Shown piece after piece: positions 29,205 through 36,301 of a stretch of DNA of 64,000 nt. How positions within the stretch are numbered: the first letter of the stretch is position 1; each line of letters opens with the position of its first letter. The translations under genes and the position numbers were made by a program. The stretch is from positions 1,382,001 through 1,446,000 of the forward strand of contig NZ_CP018822.1 of NCBI RefSeq assembly GCF_002000985.1, read 5' to 3'. The notes under the pieces are model-generated. The model did not search any database, had not been told where the DNA came from, and saw only the letters and a list, made by a program, of their open reading frames with translations. The stretch comes from Streptococcus gallolyticus subsp. gallolyticus DSM 16831. GTDB lineage: Bacteria > Bacillota > Bacilli > Lactobacillales > Streptococcaceae.

Positions 29205-29213
29205 ATTATAGCA
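29205..29213 (-). promoter_or_regulatory. Extended -10 promoter of the DUF1149-to-ABC operon
   Basis: TGCTATAAT on the minus strand, 31 bases upstream of the DUF1149 ATG. No terminator is seen until 20484, so a transcript could cover seven genes. Confidence 0.6.
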
Positions 29214-29302
29214 TAAATAGCCTATATTTTGCACATTTTTCTTTGAAGTTTGAAATAATACTGAACATTCTTTTTTAATGTTTTTTCTCTTTTACATTCA
29301 AT

Positions 29303-30076
29303 TTAATGTTTTTTAGATTTATGATTTTTAGAATGTCTTTTCTGATGTTCAGCATGGCGTTCAGCCACTTCTTGACGATGAATTTGCTGACGTTGTTTAA
29401 TGTTTTCGTGTCTTTCCTGTAAGTTTTCTACCGCAGCACGATGTTCAACAATTTCTTTAAAAGTTTGTCCTTCATGGAAGGCTGCTTCCATTACACGCCC
29501 ACGTTTAAAATTTCCAATAAATTCTAGAAAAGGCGTTAAAATATAAATATAAACGCCAACGGTGTTAAAGCAAAGTGCAATCAACATCATCACAATGTCT
29601 GAAATTAGACTAACTAATGTCCGACGTTTAAGCCAATCATTAAGCATATGTGTACGTTCATCATCTTTATCCACTAAATTCTTTATAGTCTGCATAGCCA
29701 ACTCATAGGTCATACGATTAATCAAAAATGCAGTTGCTAAATTAATACCACCAAAGAAAATAATAGCAATCCATTTGATATTAAATTCTACGAGCATCTT
29801 TGTTGCTAAAGGGTAAAGCGATAAAATTGCATGCGCAATAACATCCATAACAAATGTTCTAAAAGTTGTCGTCTCTGTTGCACGCATAGCTTGAAAACGA
29901 CGATACCAAAAATTAATAATAATAACAAAGCTCACCAAAAAAAGAGCTATTTCTTCTAGAAGATACGGCAACTCCTTTGTCGTAGCAGGAACAGCGATTT
30001 CCAACACCAAAATAGTCATAACTATAGCAACAATAGCATCACTCAAGGCATCAAAACGCTCTTTTAATTGTTTCAT
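29303..30076 (-). CDS. TMEM175-family potassium channel protein
   Basis: 257 residues. The family signature RFDALSDAIVAIVMTILVLE (R..FSD-like, about 8-27) opens the first helix; about six membrane helices follow in 15-205. Bacterial TMEM175 proteins have one six-helix repeat and form tetrameric K+-permeable channels. The cytoplasmic tail (about 205-257) is unusually rich in His, Lys, Arg, Gln and Glu (HRQEVAERHAEHQKRHSKN) and could bind metal or form a coiled coil. Stand-alone between the DUF1149 operon and the GH73 gene. Confidence 0.85.
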   Translation of the reverse strand: MKQLKERFDALSDAIVAIVMTILVLEIAVPATTKELPYLLEEIALFLVSFVIIINFWYRRFQAMRATETTTFRTFVMDVIAHAILSLYPLATKMLVEFNIKWIAIIFFGGINLATAFLINRMTYELAMQTIKNLVDKDDERTHMLNDWLKRRTLVSLISDIVMMLIALCFNTVGVYIYILTPFLEFIGNFKRGRVMEAAFHEGQTFKEIVEHRAAVENLQERHENIKQRQQIHRQEVAERHAEHQKRHSKNHKSKKH

Positions 30077-30131
30077 AAGTACTCCCTTTTTATTTTAATT
30101 ACACATTAGCTTCAATATATCCCTTATTCAC

Positions 30132-30800
30132 TCACCAACTATCATAAACAGTAAGTCCGTATTGTTCAATCAGTCGATTAAGTTTTGTTCCATATGAAGT
30201 GTCTGTAGCATAGGTACCTGTAAGAGCTGCAGTCGCATCCTTGTAGGAAGTTGTGTTTGATCTATGCACACCAGCATAAATATCTTTTTGGAGAAATTGG
30301 GCATAATCTTCCAATGACTCTGCTTGGCTACCATACGAGCGAAATTTGGCATCAATGGTATAAGCATTACCACTTCCGTCATCTTCCCACGTTTTCATCG
30401 TGACTGATTGCCCATTGTAGTCCCCTTTTATGCCAAAAAAGTTATAATTAGGTGCTTGACTGAGAGCTGATTGACCGCTGTTTGATTCTAGAATCGCTTG
30501 CGCAATCATCACCGAAGCATAAAGGTCATTTTGCGCAGCAATTTGCCGTGCGGATTCGCCAATACTTTCAATAAAATTTATCGTTATTTGGTCAGATATT
30601 GTAGTAGAACTTGTGGTGTCAGCAGTTGCCGTACTATCTGCATCTTGTGCTTGATAAGTGAAAATCACTAAGGCGACACAAGCTAAAACCGCCAACAAAC
30701 TCATGCCATATAAAGTCCATTTAGGAACTTTTTTCTGCCGACGATGACTTCTCGCTTTCTTTCTAACCTTTCGTTTTCTTGTTTTTGCCAAATCTGTCAA
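30132..30800 (-). CDS. Membrane-anchored GH73 peptidoglycan hydrolase (glucosaminidase type)
   Basis: 222 residues. A strongly basic N-terminus (KTRKRKVRKKARSHRRQKK) precedes one membrane helix (about 30-50), a Ser/Thr/Asp-rich linker, then a GH73/FlgJ-type catalytic domain (about 75-220). The catalytic Glu lies in QAILESNSGQSALS and the fold motifs PNYNFFGIKG and KFRSYGSQAESLEDY are present. It should cut glycan strands of peptidoglycan at the outer face of the membrane, for daughter-cell separation or remodelling. No SH3 or LysM repeats, so anchoring is by the membrane helix. A TGTTATACT extended -10 lies about 40 bases upstream of the ATG. Confidence 0.88.
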   Translation of the reverse strand: MTDLAKTRKRKVRKKARSHRRQKKVPKWTLYGMSLLAVLACVALVIFTYQAQDADSTATADTTSSTTISDQITINFIESIGESARQIAAQNDLYASVMIAQAILESNSGQSALSQAPNYNFFGIKGDYNGQSVTMKTWEDDGSGNAYTIDAKFRSYGSQAESLEDYAQFLQKDIYAGVHRSNTTSYKDATAALTGTYATDTSYGTKLNRLIEQYGLTVYDSW

Positions 30801-30865
30801 TCCTTTCGCAAATTCACCTTTCAGTATAACAAATTTTTAATAAAAAAGAGACTGATAACTGTTGT

Positions 30866-30900
30866 CAAAAATAAAAATCAGCACCCAAAAGAGTGCCGAT
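30866..30900 (-). terminator. Terminator of the candidate noncoding RNA
   Basis: Stem ATCGGCACTC / GGGTGCTGAT (30877-30900) with loop TTTT and a T-rich tail on the minus strand. It precedes the GH73 gene's own promoter, so it cannot terminate that gene. Confidence 0.75.
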
Positions 30901-31063
30901 TATCAGCGTATTAGAACCCAGTAATTGATTATTTGAGGTTGGAAATCTAGCTTACAAAGCAAACATTAAAAAGTGCCTAATCAATTGAGCATGGGAAATC
31001 TAAATTAACCAAAGGTGACTAGCGCTGTTTTAATATGCCTTGACAGCGACCTTTAACAATCTA
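30866..31063 (-). ncRNA. Candidate structured noncoding RNA (about 185 nt)
   Basis: The 391-bp gap between GH73 and the DXS-like gene has no ORF but is highly structured. On the minus strand a promoter-like pair TTGAAT (31080-31085) and TAGATT (31058-31063, 16-bp spacer) would start a transcript near 31052. It begins with a hairpin (AAAGGT.CGCTGT / ACAGCG..ACCTTT, 31011-31054), then a second stem AATTGATTA / TAATCAATT enclosing GCTT-TGT-AAGC, and ends at the terminator at 30900-30866. The segment also contains an imperfect direct repeat of about 53 bp, with GGAAATCTA at 30941 and 30994. It does not look like tmRNA, RNase P or 6S RNA to me. No expression evidence. Confidence 0.4.
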
Positions 31064-31106
31064 TTTCCAGATTATTGAAATTCAAACGGCATGTAACTGC
31101 ATAAAC

Positions 31107-31138
31107 AAAGAAGCTGAGCACTTGGTCTCAGCTTCTTT
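31107..31138 (-). terminator. Terminator of the DXS-like gene
   Basis: Perfect stem AAAGAAGCTGAG / CTCAGCTTCTTT with an 8-base loop and GTTTAT after it on the minus strand, 54 bases after the stop. Confidence 0.8.
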
Positions 31139-31191
31139 GAAGGCAAGTTTTGCCTTTTATCATGTTGACCGTTACTTACACTGAAAAGTTT

Positions 31192-32955
31192 TTATTCTGC
31201 CAAATTTTTTAAAACATTGTTAACGATATTTTCGACAGTAATGCCATTTTCTGCTAACAATTCTTGCGCATTGTAGCGGTCATGAAAGGCTTTTTCAACA
31301 CCGTAATTTTGGACTTTAAGTTCCGTATCACCAAGGTAGCTTGCAATCATTTGACCGTAGCCACCTTCTAAAATACCGTCTTCCAAAGTAACCACGACTT
31401 GGTGCTCAGCTTCTAAACTATCAAGTAATTCTTCGTCCAATCCTGTGATGAATTTTGGATTAACAATTGTCGCTGTAATACCATGTTTGTCAGCCAATTC
31501 TTTAGCAACTTCCTCTGCCAATCCGTAGAAATTACCAAGACCAAAGAGCGCTACTTGACTACCTTTTTGAGTCACTTGGTTCTTATTAAGAATTGAATAA
31601 TCTGTCGTATCAGCAATACCAATTTCACGAAGTGGACCAACTGGAATGCGGATAGCTACTGGGTGTTCTTTTTGCTCAATTGCCCAATCAAGCATGGCAA
31701 GATGTTCTTCTTTACTTGTTGGTGCCAAGTAAACCACGTTTGGAATGTGAGCTAAGAATGGAATATCAAAGAAACCAAGATGACTTTCGTCGTTCAAAGA
31801 GCTAACAGACGCCATGTAAACAAGAGCTGTTACTGGCAAATTATTCAAAGCAATGTCATGTGACCATTGGTCATAAGTACGTTGCATAAATGTAGAAGCA
31901 ACATACCAGACTGGTTTTGCACCGTTTTTAGCAAGCCCAGCTGACATTGTAGCTGCTTCTTCTTCAGCAATACCCACATCAACAAATTGTTTACCTGCTT
32001 GTTTGCGTTGGTCTTGGCTCAACATAAACATTGGTGTTCCAGCATTTACGGCAACTACTGTTGAGTCATTTTTGATTTTATCTAAGACAAAATCTGTTGT
32101 AATGCTGTTGTATGTTTCAGCAGCGCCTGCACCACCAAGATATTCTCCTGTCTCAGGATTATATGGTCCCCCCGCATGGAAAGCTTCACGATTTTCTTCC
32201 ATGAATGACACACCATGCCCTTTTTGCGTATGAATGTGTAGCAAAACTGGGTGACTAGCGTCTTTGACTTCTTCAAATAAAGCAATCAATTGGTCGAGAT
32301 TATTTCCTGCGTCAAGGTAATGATAATCAAAACCGAGAGCTTTGAAAAGATTATTGTCAGCTTGACCGTTGCTTTCACGTAAGTCACGAAGTGCTGTGTA
32401 AATACCGCCAGTTGGGTTAACAGCGATTGATTGGTCGTTATCGTTAATAACGACAATCGTATTTGTCCCTTCTGTTGCGATTTGGTTTAGCCCTTCATAC
32501 GCCATACCACCTGAAAGAGAACCATCACCAATAACCGCCACAACATTATAAGCTTCATCTTTCAAATCACGCGCTTTAGCCACACCAGAAGCAAGTGACA
32601 ATGATGTTGACGTGTGACCTACTGTGAAGAGGTCGTGTTCGCTTTCTTTAGGATTTGTGTAACCTGATACGTCATCATAATGCGCTGGGTCAAGAAAAGC
32701 TTGCGCACGCCCAGTCAACATTTTATGAACGTATGATTGGTGTGACACGTCAAAAATGAATTTATCTATTGGTGAATTAAAGACATAGTGCATAGCAACT
32801 GTCATTTCAACCATACCAAAGTTTGGTCCGTTGTGTCCACCATGTTGGCTTGTTTTTTCAAGAAGCGCTTGTCGTGCTTCATCAACAACACGGTGCAAAT
32901 CTTCACGTGATAATTGTTTTAAATCTTGTGGTGATGAAATTGTTTCAAGTACCAT
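31192..32955 (-). CDS. Divergent 1-deoxy-D-xylulose-5-phosphate synthase-like (ThDP) enzyme
   Basis: 587 residues from the ATG at 32955 (AAGGAG site 6 bases upstream; an earlier ATG overlaps that site). It has the DXS domain order: ThDP-binding domain with GDGSLSGGMAYEGLNQ and NDNDQSI (about 146-180), a pyrimidine-binding domain with the catalytic Glu in VDVGIAEEEAATMSAGLA, and a C-terminal transketolase domain. Segments that hold the acceptor phosphate in E. coli DXS differ: DRAGIVGADGQTHQG is replaced by MASVSSLNDESHLG, LRCIP by LAHIP, and YPRG by IPVG. Streptococci make isoprenoids by the mevalonate route, so it may serve thiamine/pyridoxal synthesis or aldehyde metabolism. It is driven by a MerR-type promoter. 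Confidence 0.78.
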   Translation of the reverse strand: MVLETISSPQDLKQLSREDLHRVVDEARQALLEKTSQHGGHNGPNFGMVEMTVAMHYVFNSPIDKFIFDVSHQSYVHKMLTGRAQAFLDPAHYDDVSGYTNPKESEHDLFTVGHTSTSLSLASGVAKARDLKDEAYNVVAVIGDGSLSGGMAYEGLNQIATEGTNTIVVINDNDQSIAVNPTGGIYTALRDLRESNGQADNNLFKALGFDYHYLDAGNNLDQLIALFEEVKDASHPVLLHIHTQKGHGVSFMEENREAFHAGGPYNPETGEYLGGAGAAETYNSITTDFVLDKIKNDSTVVAVNAGTPMFMLSQDQRKQAGKQFVDVGIAEEEAATMSAGLAKNGAKPVWYVASTFMQRTYDQWSHDIALNNLPVTALVYMASVSSLNDESHLGFFDIPFLAHIPNVVYLAPTSKEEHLAMLDWAIEQKEHPVAIRIPVGPLREIGIADTTDYSILNKNQVTQKGSQVALFGLGNFYGLAEEVAKELADKHGITATIVNPKFITGLDEELLDSLEAEHQVVVTLEDGILEGGYGQMIASYLGDTELKVQNYGVEKAFHDRYNAQELLAENGITVENIVNNVLKNLAE

Positions 32956-33071
32956 AAATTCTCCTTCTTTCATCTAAGAATCAATTGAAAAGTTTCATAA
33001 CATTCTATTCCCAAATTGATTAATATCTTCAAAAATCAGCTAAAAACTCACTAATTTTTGCAAGTAATGCT

Positions 33072-33102
33072 ATCATACACCCTGGAGTGCACTCCAAGTC
33101 AA
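33072..33102 (-). promoter_or_regulatory. MerR-type promoter of the DXS-like gene
   Basis: -35 TTGACT (33097-33102) and -10 TATGAT (33072-33077) with a 19-bp spacer containing the palindrome TGGAGTGCACTCCA (33083-33096). Overlong spacers with a central dyad are the hallmark of MerR-family activated promoters. Confidence 0.85.
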
Positions 33103-33134
33103 ATACTTTTTTAATTTTTTTCAATAATAATAAA

Positions 33135-33605
33135 CTAACTAATCAGACCATTGTCTGCCAACCAGCTATTAATCGACGTTTCACTTGATAAAATACGCCC
33201 CTTGACAGGATTTTTCAGCAAATTATCCATTTCAATCTGGGCATCGCTATAAGTTGAACCGCCAGAGGTTGCAAAACTAGCGACTTTTTTCCCAGTCAAG
33301 TCCAAAGCTTCGATGACCGTATAGATGATACGTGGCGGAATTCCCCACCAAATCGGATGACCAAAAATAACCGTGTCATATTGGCTAATATCAGGCAATT
33401 TCCCGTGATAAGCTGGGCGACTGGCTGAATCTTTTTGTTCAACATTGGCACGACAATTTGGAATTATCCAGTCTAAATCCTTACTTGTATAGGGATTTTC
33501 AACGTCAATTTGATACAAATCAGCGCCTATTTTACGTGCCATTTGCTGGGCGACACGTTTCGTATTTCCTGTAATGGAAAAGTAAATAATCAATGATTTC
33601 GACAT
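33135..33605 (-). CDS. Flavodoxin-like protein
   Basis: 156 residues. The FMN phosphate-binding loop YFSITGNTKRVAQ (about 8-20) starts the fold, followed by TVIFGHPIWWGIPPR (about 80-94) and a FATSGGSTYSD flavin-contact loop. It resembles the flavodoxin_4 group, NAD(P)H-dependent quinone or carbonyl reductases or electron carriers in the cytosol. It is a single-gene unit with its own MerR-type promoter, so it is likely induced with the neighbouring reductases. ATG at 33605 with a GGGAGG site. Confidence 0.86.
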   Translation of the reverse strand: MSKSLIIYFSITGNTKRVAQQMARKIGADLYQIDVENPYTSKDLDWIIPNCRANVEQKDSASRPAYHGKLPDISQYDTVIFGHPIWWGIPPRIIYTVIEALDLTGKKVASFATSGGSTYSDAQIEMDNLLKNPVKGRILSSETSINSWLADNGLIS

Positions 33606-33650
33606 CAGAATCCTCCCTTCTGAAAGTCATTAAACTTTCCAAGTGTCCTT

Positions 33651-33681
33651 ATCATACACCTTAGAGTCAACTCTAAGTCAA
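33651..33681 (-). promoter_or_regulatory. MerR-type promoter of the flavodoxin gene
   Basis: -35 TTGACT (33676-33681), -10 TATGAT (33651-33656), 19-bp spacer with the dyad TTAGAGT-N2-ACTCTAA (33661-33676). Same architecture and flank (GGTGTATGAT) as the DXS-like promoter. Confidence 0.85.
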
Positions 33682-33696
33682 GTGTTTTTTTTGCAT

Positions 33697-34314
33697 TTAA
33701 TCAAATAATTGTGAAATGGCTGTGCTACCAGGATTGATCGCAATCACACGTTTAAAAGTTGACGGTTTGTCAACAATTTCTGCTAAAACACTCGCCACAT
33801 CTTCAATTGAAATAGCGGTAAAGCCTTTATCTCCCAAAGCAATGTGACCTTGCCCTGCTTCTTCCAATAAATTTCCTGGCTGAACAATCGTGTAGTCCAA
33901 ACCAGATTGATTCACCAGATAATTATCCGCAAAGAATTTAGCGATATAATAATCAGTCAGATTATCTGGCCATTTATCAGGTGTTAAGGAATAAAGTGCA
34001 CTCAACATCACAAAACGAGTAATGCCAGCTTTTTTAGCTGCCTGCATTAATTTGACAGCACCGTAGGCATCGGTTTGTAGCAAATCCTTACCACGAGAAC
34101 CCGCCGCAAACACAACAACGTCAGCACCTTTTAAAAGTTCTGCAATATTATCAACCGAAGCATGCAAATCCATTTTCTGCGGTGTAACGTTGGGCAGTTC
34201 AACAACTGCTTCTGGACGACGAGCACCCGCAATCACTTGGTAATTTTTTGCTGATAATTTTTTCAAAAGTTCTGTCGCTACACGACCTGTCGAACCTGCC
34301 ACAAAAATCTTCAT
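33697..34314 (-). CDS. Atypical SDR, NAD(P)H-binding oxidoreductase
   Basis: 205 residues from the ATG at 34314 (AAAGGAG site). The N-terminal Rossmann loop is VAGSTGRVATELLKKL (about 4-19), matching the GxxGxxG pattern of atypical short-chain dehydrogenases of the NAD(P)-binding-10 group (YwnB/BVR-B-like). VFAAGSRG and FVMLSALYS follow. The last gene of akr-akr-sdr, 20 bp after the upstream AKR. It probably reduces a small carbonyl or acts as an NADPH sensor; the substrate is unknown. Confidence 0.85.
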   Translation of the reverse strand: MKIFVAGSTGRVATELLKKLSAKNYQVIAGARRPEAVVELPNVTPQKMDLHASVDNIAELLKGADVVVFAAGSRGKDLLQTDAYGAVKLMQAAKKAGITRFVMLSALYSLTPDKWPDNLTDYYIAKFFADNYLVNQSGLDYTIVQPGNLLEEAGQGHIALGDKGFTAISIEDVASVLAEIVDKPSTFKRVIAINPGSTAISQLFD

Positions 34315-34334
34315 TTTGATACTCCTTTCCTGTC

Positions 34335-35132
34335 TCATTCGTTCCAACCAAATAAACCATGTCCACGGTCAAGCTGACGAATTGCTTCCATATCTTTAGC
34401 AGACAATTCAAAATCAAAAACCTCAAAATTCTCTTTCATCCGCTCACTATTGGCTGATTTTGGAATAGCTACCACACCTTCTTGAAGTAAAAAGCGTAAA
34501 ATAACCTGCGCAGCTGTCTTGTGATATTGGCTGCCAATCGTTGTTAACAAAGGATGATTAAAAATATTTTCCTTGCCTTCGCCAAAGGGCGCCCAAGATT
34601 CAAATTGAATATCATTTTTGTGGCAAAATTGTCGCATAGCAACTTGTTGCTGAAAAACGTGCATTTCATTTTGGAGCACCGCTGGTTTCACAGAAAATTT
34701 AGCTAAAATTCCTTTGATTTGTTCTTGGTTAAAATTCGACAAACCGATTGCTTTTAATTGACCTGCTTGATAAGCTTCTTGCAAAGCTTGGTAAGTTCCT
34801 TCGTAATCAGATACCACCCAATGAATCAACATCAAATCAATATAATCTGTTTGCAAATTCTTTAAAGCCTGCGCAATCTGTGCCTTTGTCGCACGATAAC
34901 CTGATGTTGCTAATTGGGTTGTGATGAAAAAGTTCTCTCTTGGCAAACCAGACGCCTTAATCGCCTGACCAACACCAACTTCATTACGATAATATTGTGC
35001 CGTATCAATGTGACGGTAGCCTGTTTTTATCGCTAGACTAACAATTCTCTCTGTCTCTTTTTCAGGAATTTGATAAACACCAAATCCCAACTGAGGCATC
35101 TGTGTCCCAGTGTTGAGTGTTACGTATTGCAT
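34335..35132 (-). CDS. Aldo/keto reductase (AKR5-like), second gene of akr-akr-sdr
   Basis: 265 residues. Catalytic tetrad: Asp and Tyr in RHIDTAQYYRNE (about 43-54), Lys equivalent replaced by Gln-Leu in TTQLAT rather than the usual TK motif, His in LIHWV (about 104). The NADPH segment AIPKSANSERMKEN is present. The weak match at the catalytic lysine is worth noting because Lys normally lowers the tyrosine pKa. It lies 48 bp after the first AKR and shares its MerR-type promoter. Confidence 0.85.
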   Translation of the reverse strand: MQYVTLNTGTQMPQLGFGVYQIPEKETERIVSLAIKTGYRHIDTAQYYRNEVGVGQAIKASGLPRENFFITTQLATSGYRATKAQIAQALKNLQTDYIDLMLIHWVVSDYEGTYQALQEAYQAGQLKAIGLSNFNQEQIKGILAKFSVKPAVLQNEMHVFQQQVAMRQFCHKNDIQFESWAPFGEGKENIFNHPLLTTIGSQYHKTAAQVILRFLLQEGVVAIPKSANSERMKENFEVFDFELSAKDMEAIRQLDRGHGLFGWNE

Positions 35133-35180
35133 CGCTTTCTCCTTTCGCTTTGAAATGAAAGAAAAGATTGAAAAGTCACC

Positions 35181-36167
35181 TTACAAAGCCCCAACAATTT
35201 TATGTGGTAAATAGTTTTCGTCCAAATAAGCCATATCGTCATTTGTCAAAGTCACATCAAAAGCCCCCATGAAATCATCTAGGTATTTTTCTTTTGTCAC
35301 TCCAACAATCGGTGAGTCAATCCCTTTTTGCCATAGCCAAGCAAGAGCAACTTGGGCACGAGTAACACCGTATTTTTCTGCAACTTCTGCCACTCGCGCT
35401 ACGATAGCTTTATCTTGTTCTTCGGTGCTATCGTATTTCATTTTGGCTGTTTCATCTGTCTTACTACGTGCAGTATCCGCATCCCAATCGCGCACCACGC
35501 GACCTGCTGCCAAAGGACTATAAGGCGCTAAACCAACACCTGAATCTTTACAAAACGGAATCATTTCACGTTCGTCCTCACGATAAAGCATATTGTAATG
35601 ATTTTGCATGACTGAAAATTTTGTCCAACCATTTTTCTCAGCCACATACTGCGCTTTTTGGAACTGCCAAGCATACATTGCTGACGCACCAAGATAATGC
35701 ACCTTACCAGAGCGCACTAAATCATTAAGTGCAGACATAGTTTCTTCAATCGGTGTGTTATAATCCCAACGATGAATGTAAAGCACATCAATATAATCTG
35801 TTCCTAAACGTTTAAGACTAGCTTCGACTTGACTAAAAATTGCTTTTCGTGACAAACCAGTTGTATTTCGTCCCTCGTGTAAACCATCACCAAAGAAAAC
35901 CTTTGTGGCAATAATCACTTCATCACGATCCGCAAAGTCACGAAGAGCACGACCAAGGTATTCCTCACTTGTTCCTTTTCCGTAAACATTTGCTGTATCG
36001 AAAAAGTTAATGCCCAAATCTAAGGCTTTCTTAATGATGATACGTGATTTTTCTTCATCTAAAAGCCAACCGGAATGAAAACCAAGACTAGCATCACCAA
36101 AACTCATGCAACCAAGACATAATTTTGACACTTCAAGACCTGTATTTCCCAATTTTGTGTATTCCAT
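35181..36167 (-). CDS. Aldo/keto reductase (larger, YhdN/YajO-like subtype), first gene of akr-akr-sdr
   Basis: 328 residues from the ATG at 36167 (GGAGG site); a longer reading would cross the promoter and is rejected. Tetrad residues: Asp and Tyr in FFDTANVYGKG, Lys in IATKVFF, His in YIHRWD. The C-terminal PIVGVTKEKYLDDF holds the cofactor phosphate. It reduces aldehydes or ketones with NADPH. The gene opens an operon with another AKR and an SDR, a combination that suggests detoxification of reactive carbonyls. The promoter is MerR-type. Confidence 0.9.
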   Translation of the reverse strand: MEYTKLGNTGLEVSKLCLGCMSFGDASLGFHSGWLLDEEKSRIIIKKALDLGINFFDTANVYGKGTSEEYLGRALRDFADRDEVIIATKVFFGDGLHEGRNTTGLSRKAIFSQVEASLKRLGTDYIDVLYIHRWDYNTPIEETMSALNDLVRSGKVHYLGASAMYAWQFQKAQYVAEKNGWTKFSVMQNHYNMLYREDEREMIPFCKDSGVGLAPYSPLAAGRVVRDWDADTARSKTDETAKMKYDSTEEQDKAIVARVAEVAEKYGVTRAQVALAWLWQKGIDSPIVGVTKEKYLDDFMGAFDVTLTNDDMAYLDENYLPHKIVGAL

Positions 36168-36207
36168 ACGAAACCTCCAATAAATTTCTATTTTTCTAAA
36201 CGTTTTC

Positions 36208-36238
36208 ATTGTACACCTTGGAGTTAACTCCAAGTCAA
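36208..36238 (-). promoter_or_regulatory. MerR-type promoter of akr-akr-sdr
   Basis: -35 TTGACT (36233-36238), -10 TACAAT (36208-36213), 19-bp spacer with the 18-bp perfect palindrome CTTGGAGTTAACTCCAAG (36217-36234). It is the most symmetrical of the three sites. Confidence 0.88.
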
Positions 36239-36261
36239 GTAAAAACATTATTTTAAAAAAT

Positions 36262-36297
36262 AAAAAAGTTTATCAACCCCAAAAGTTGATAAACTCT
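36262..36297 (-). terminator. Terminator of the ltrA-family gene
   Basis: Stem AGTTTATCAAC / GTTGATAAACT (36267-36295) and T6 on the minus strand, directly after the stop codon at 36302. Confidence 0.85.
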
Positions 36298-36301
36298 CAC
36301 A

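Noticed and set aside
30901..31107. Identity of the structured segment as 6S RNA, tmRNA or RNase P RNA
   Set aside because: It lacks the conserved core motifs of these RNAs and is too short for RNase P or tmRNA; left as an unknown candidate.
31192..32955. Evidence for a MEP isoprenoid pathway
   Set aside because: Only a divergent DXS-like gene is present, with altered acceptor-site segments and no dxr or isp genes nearby.
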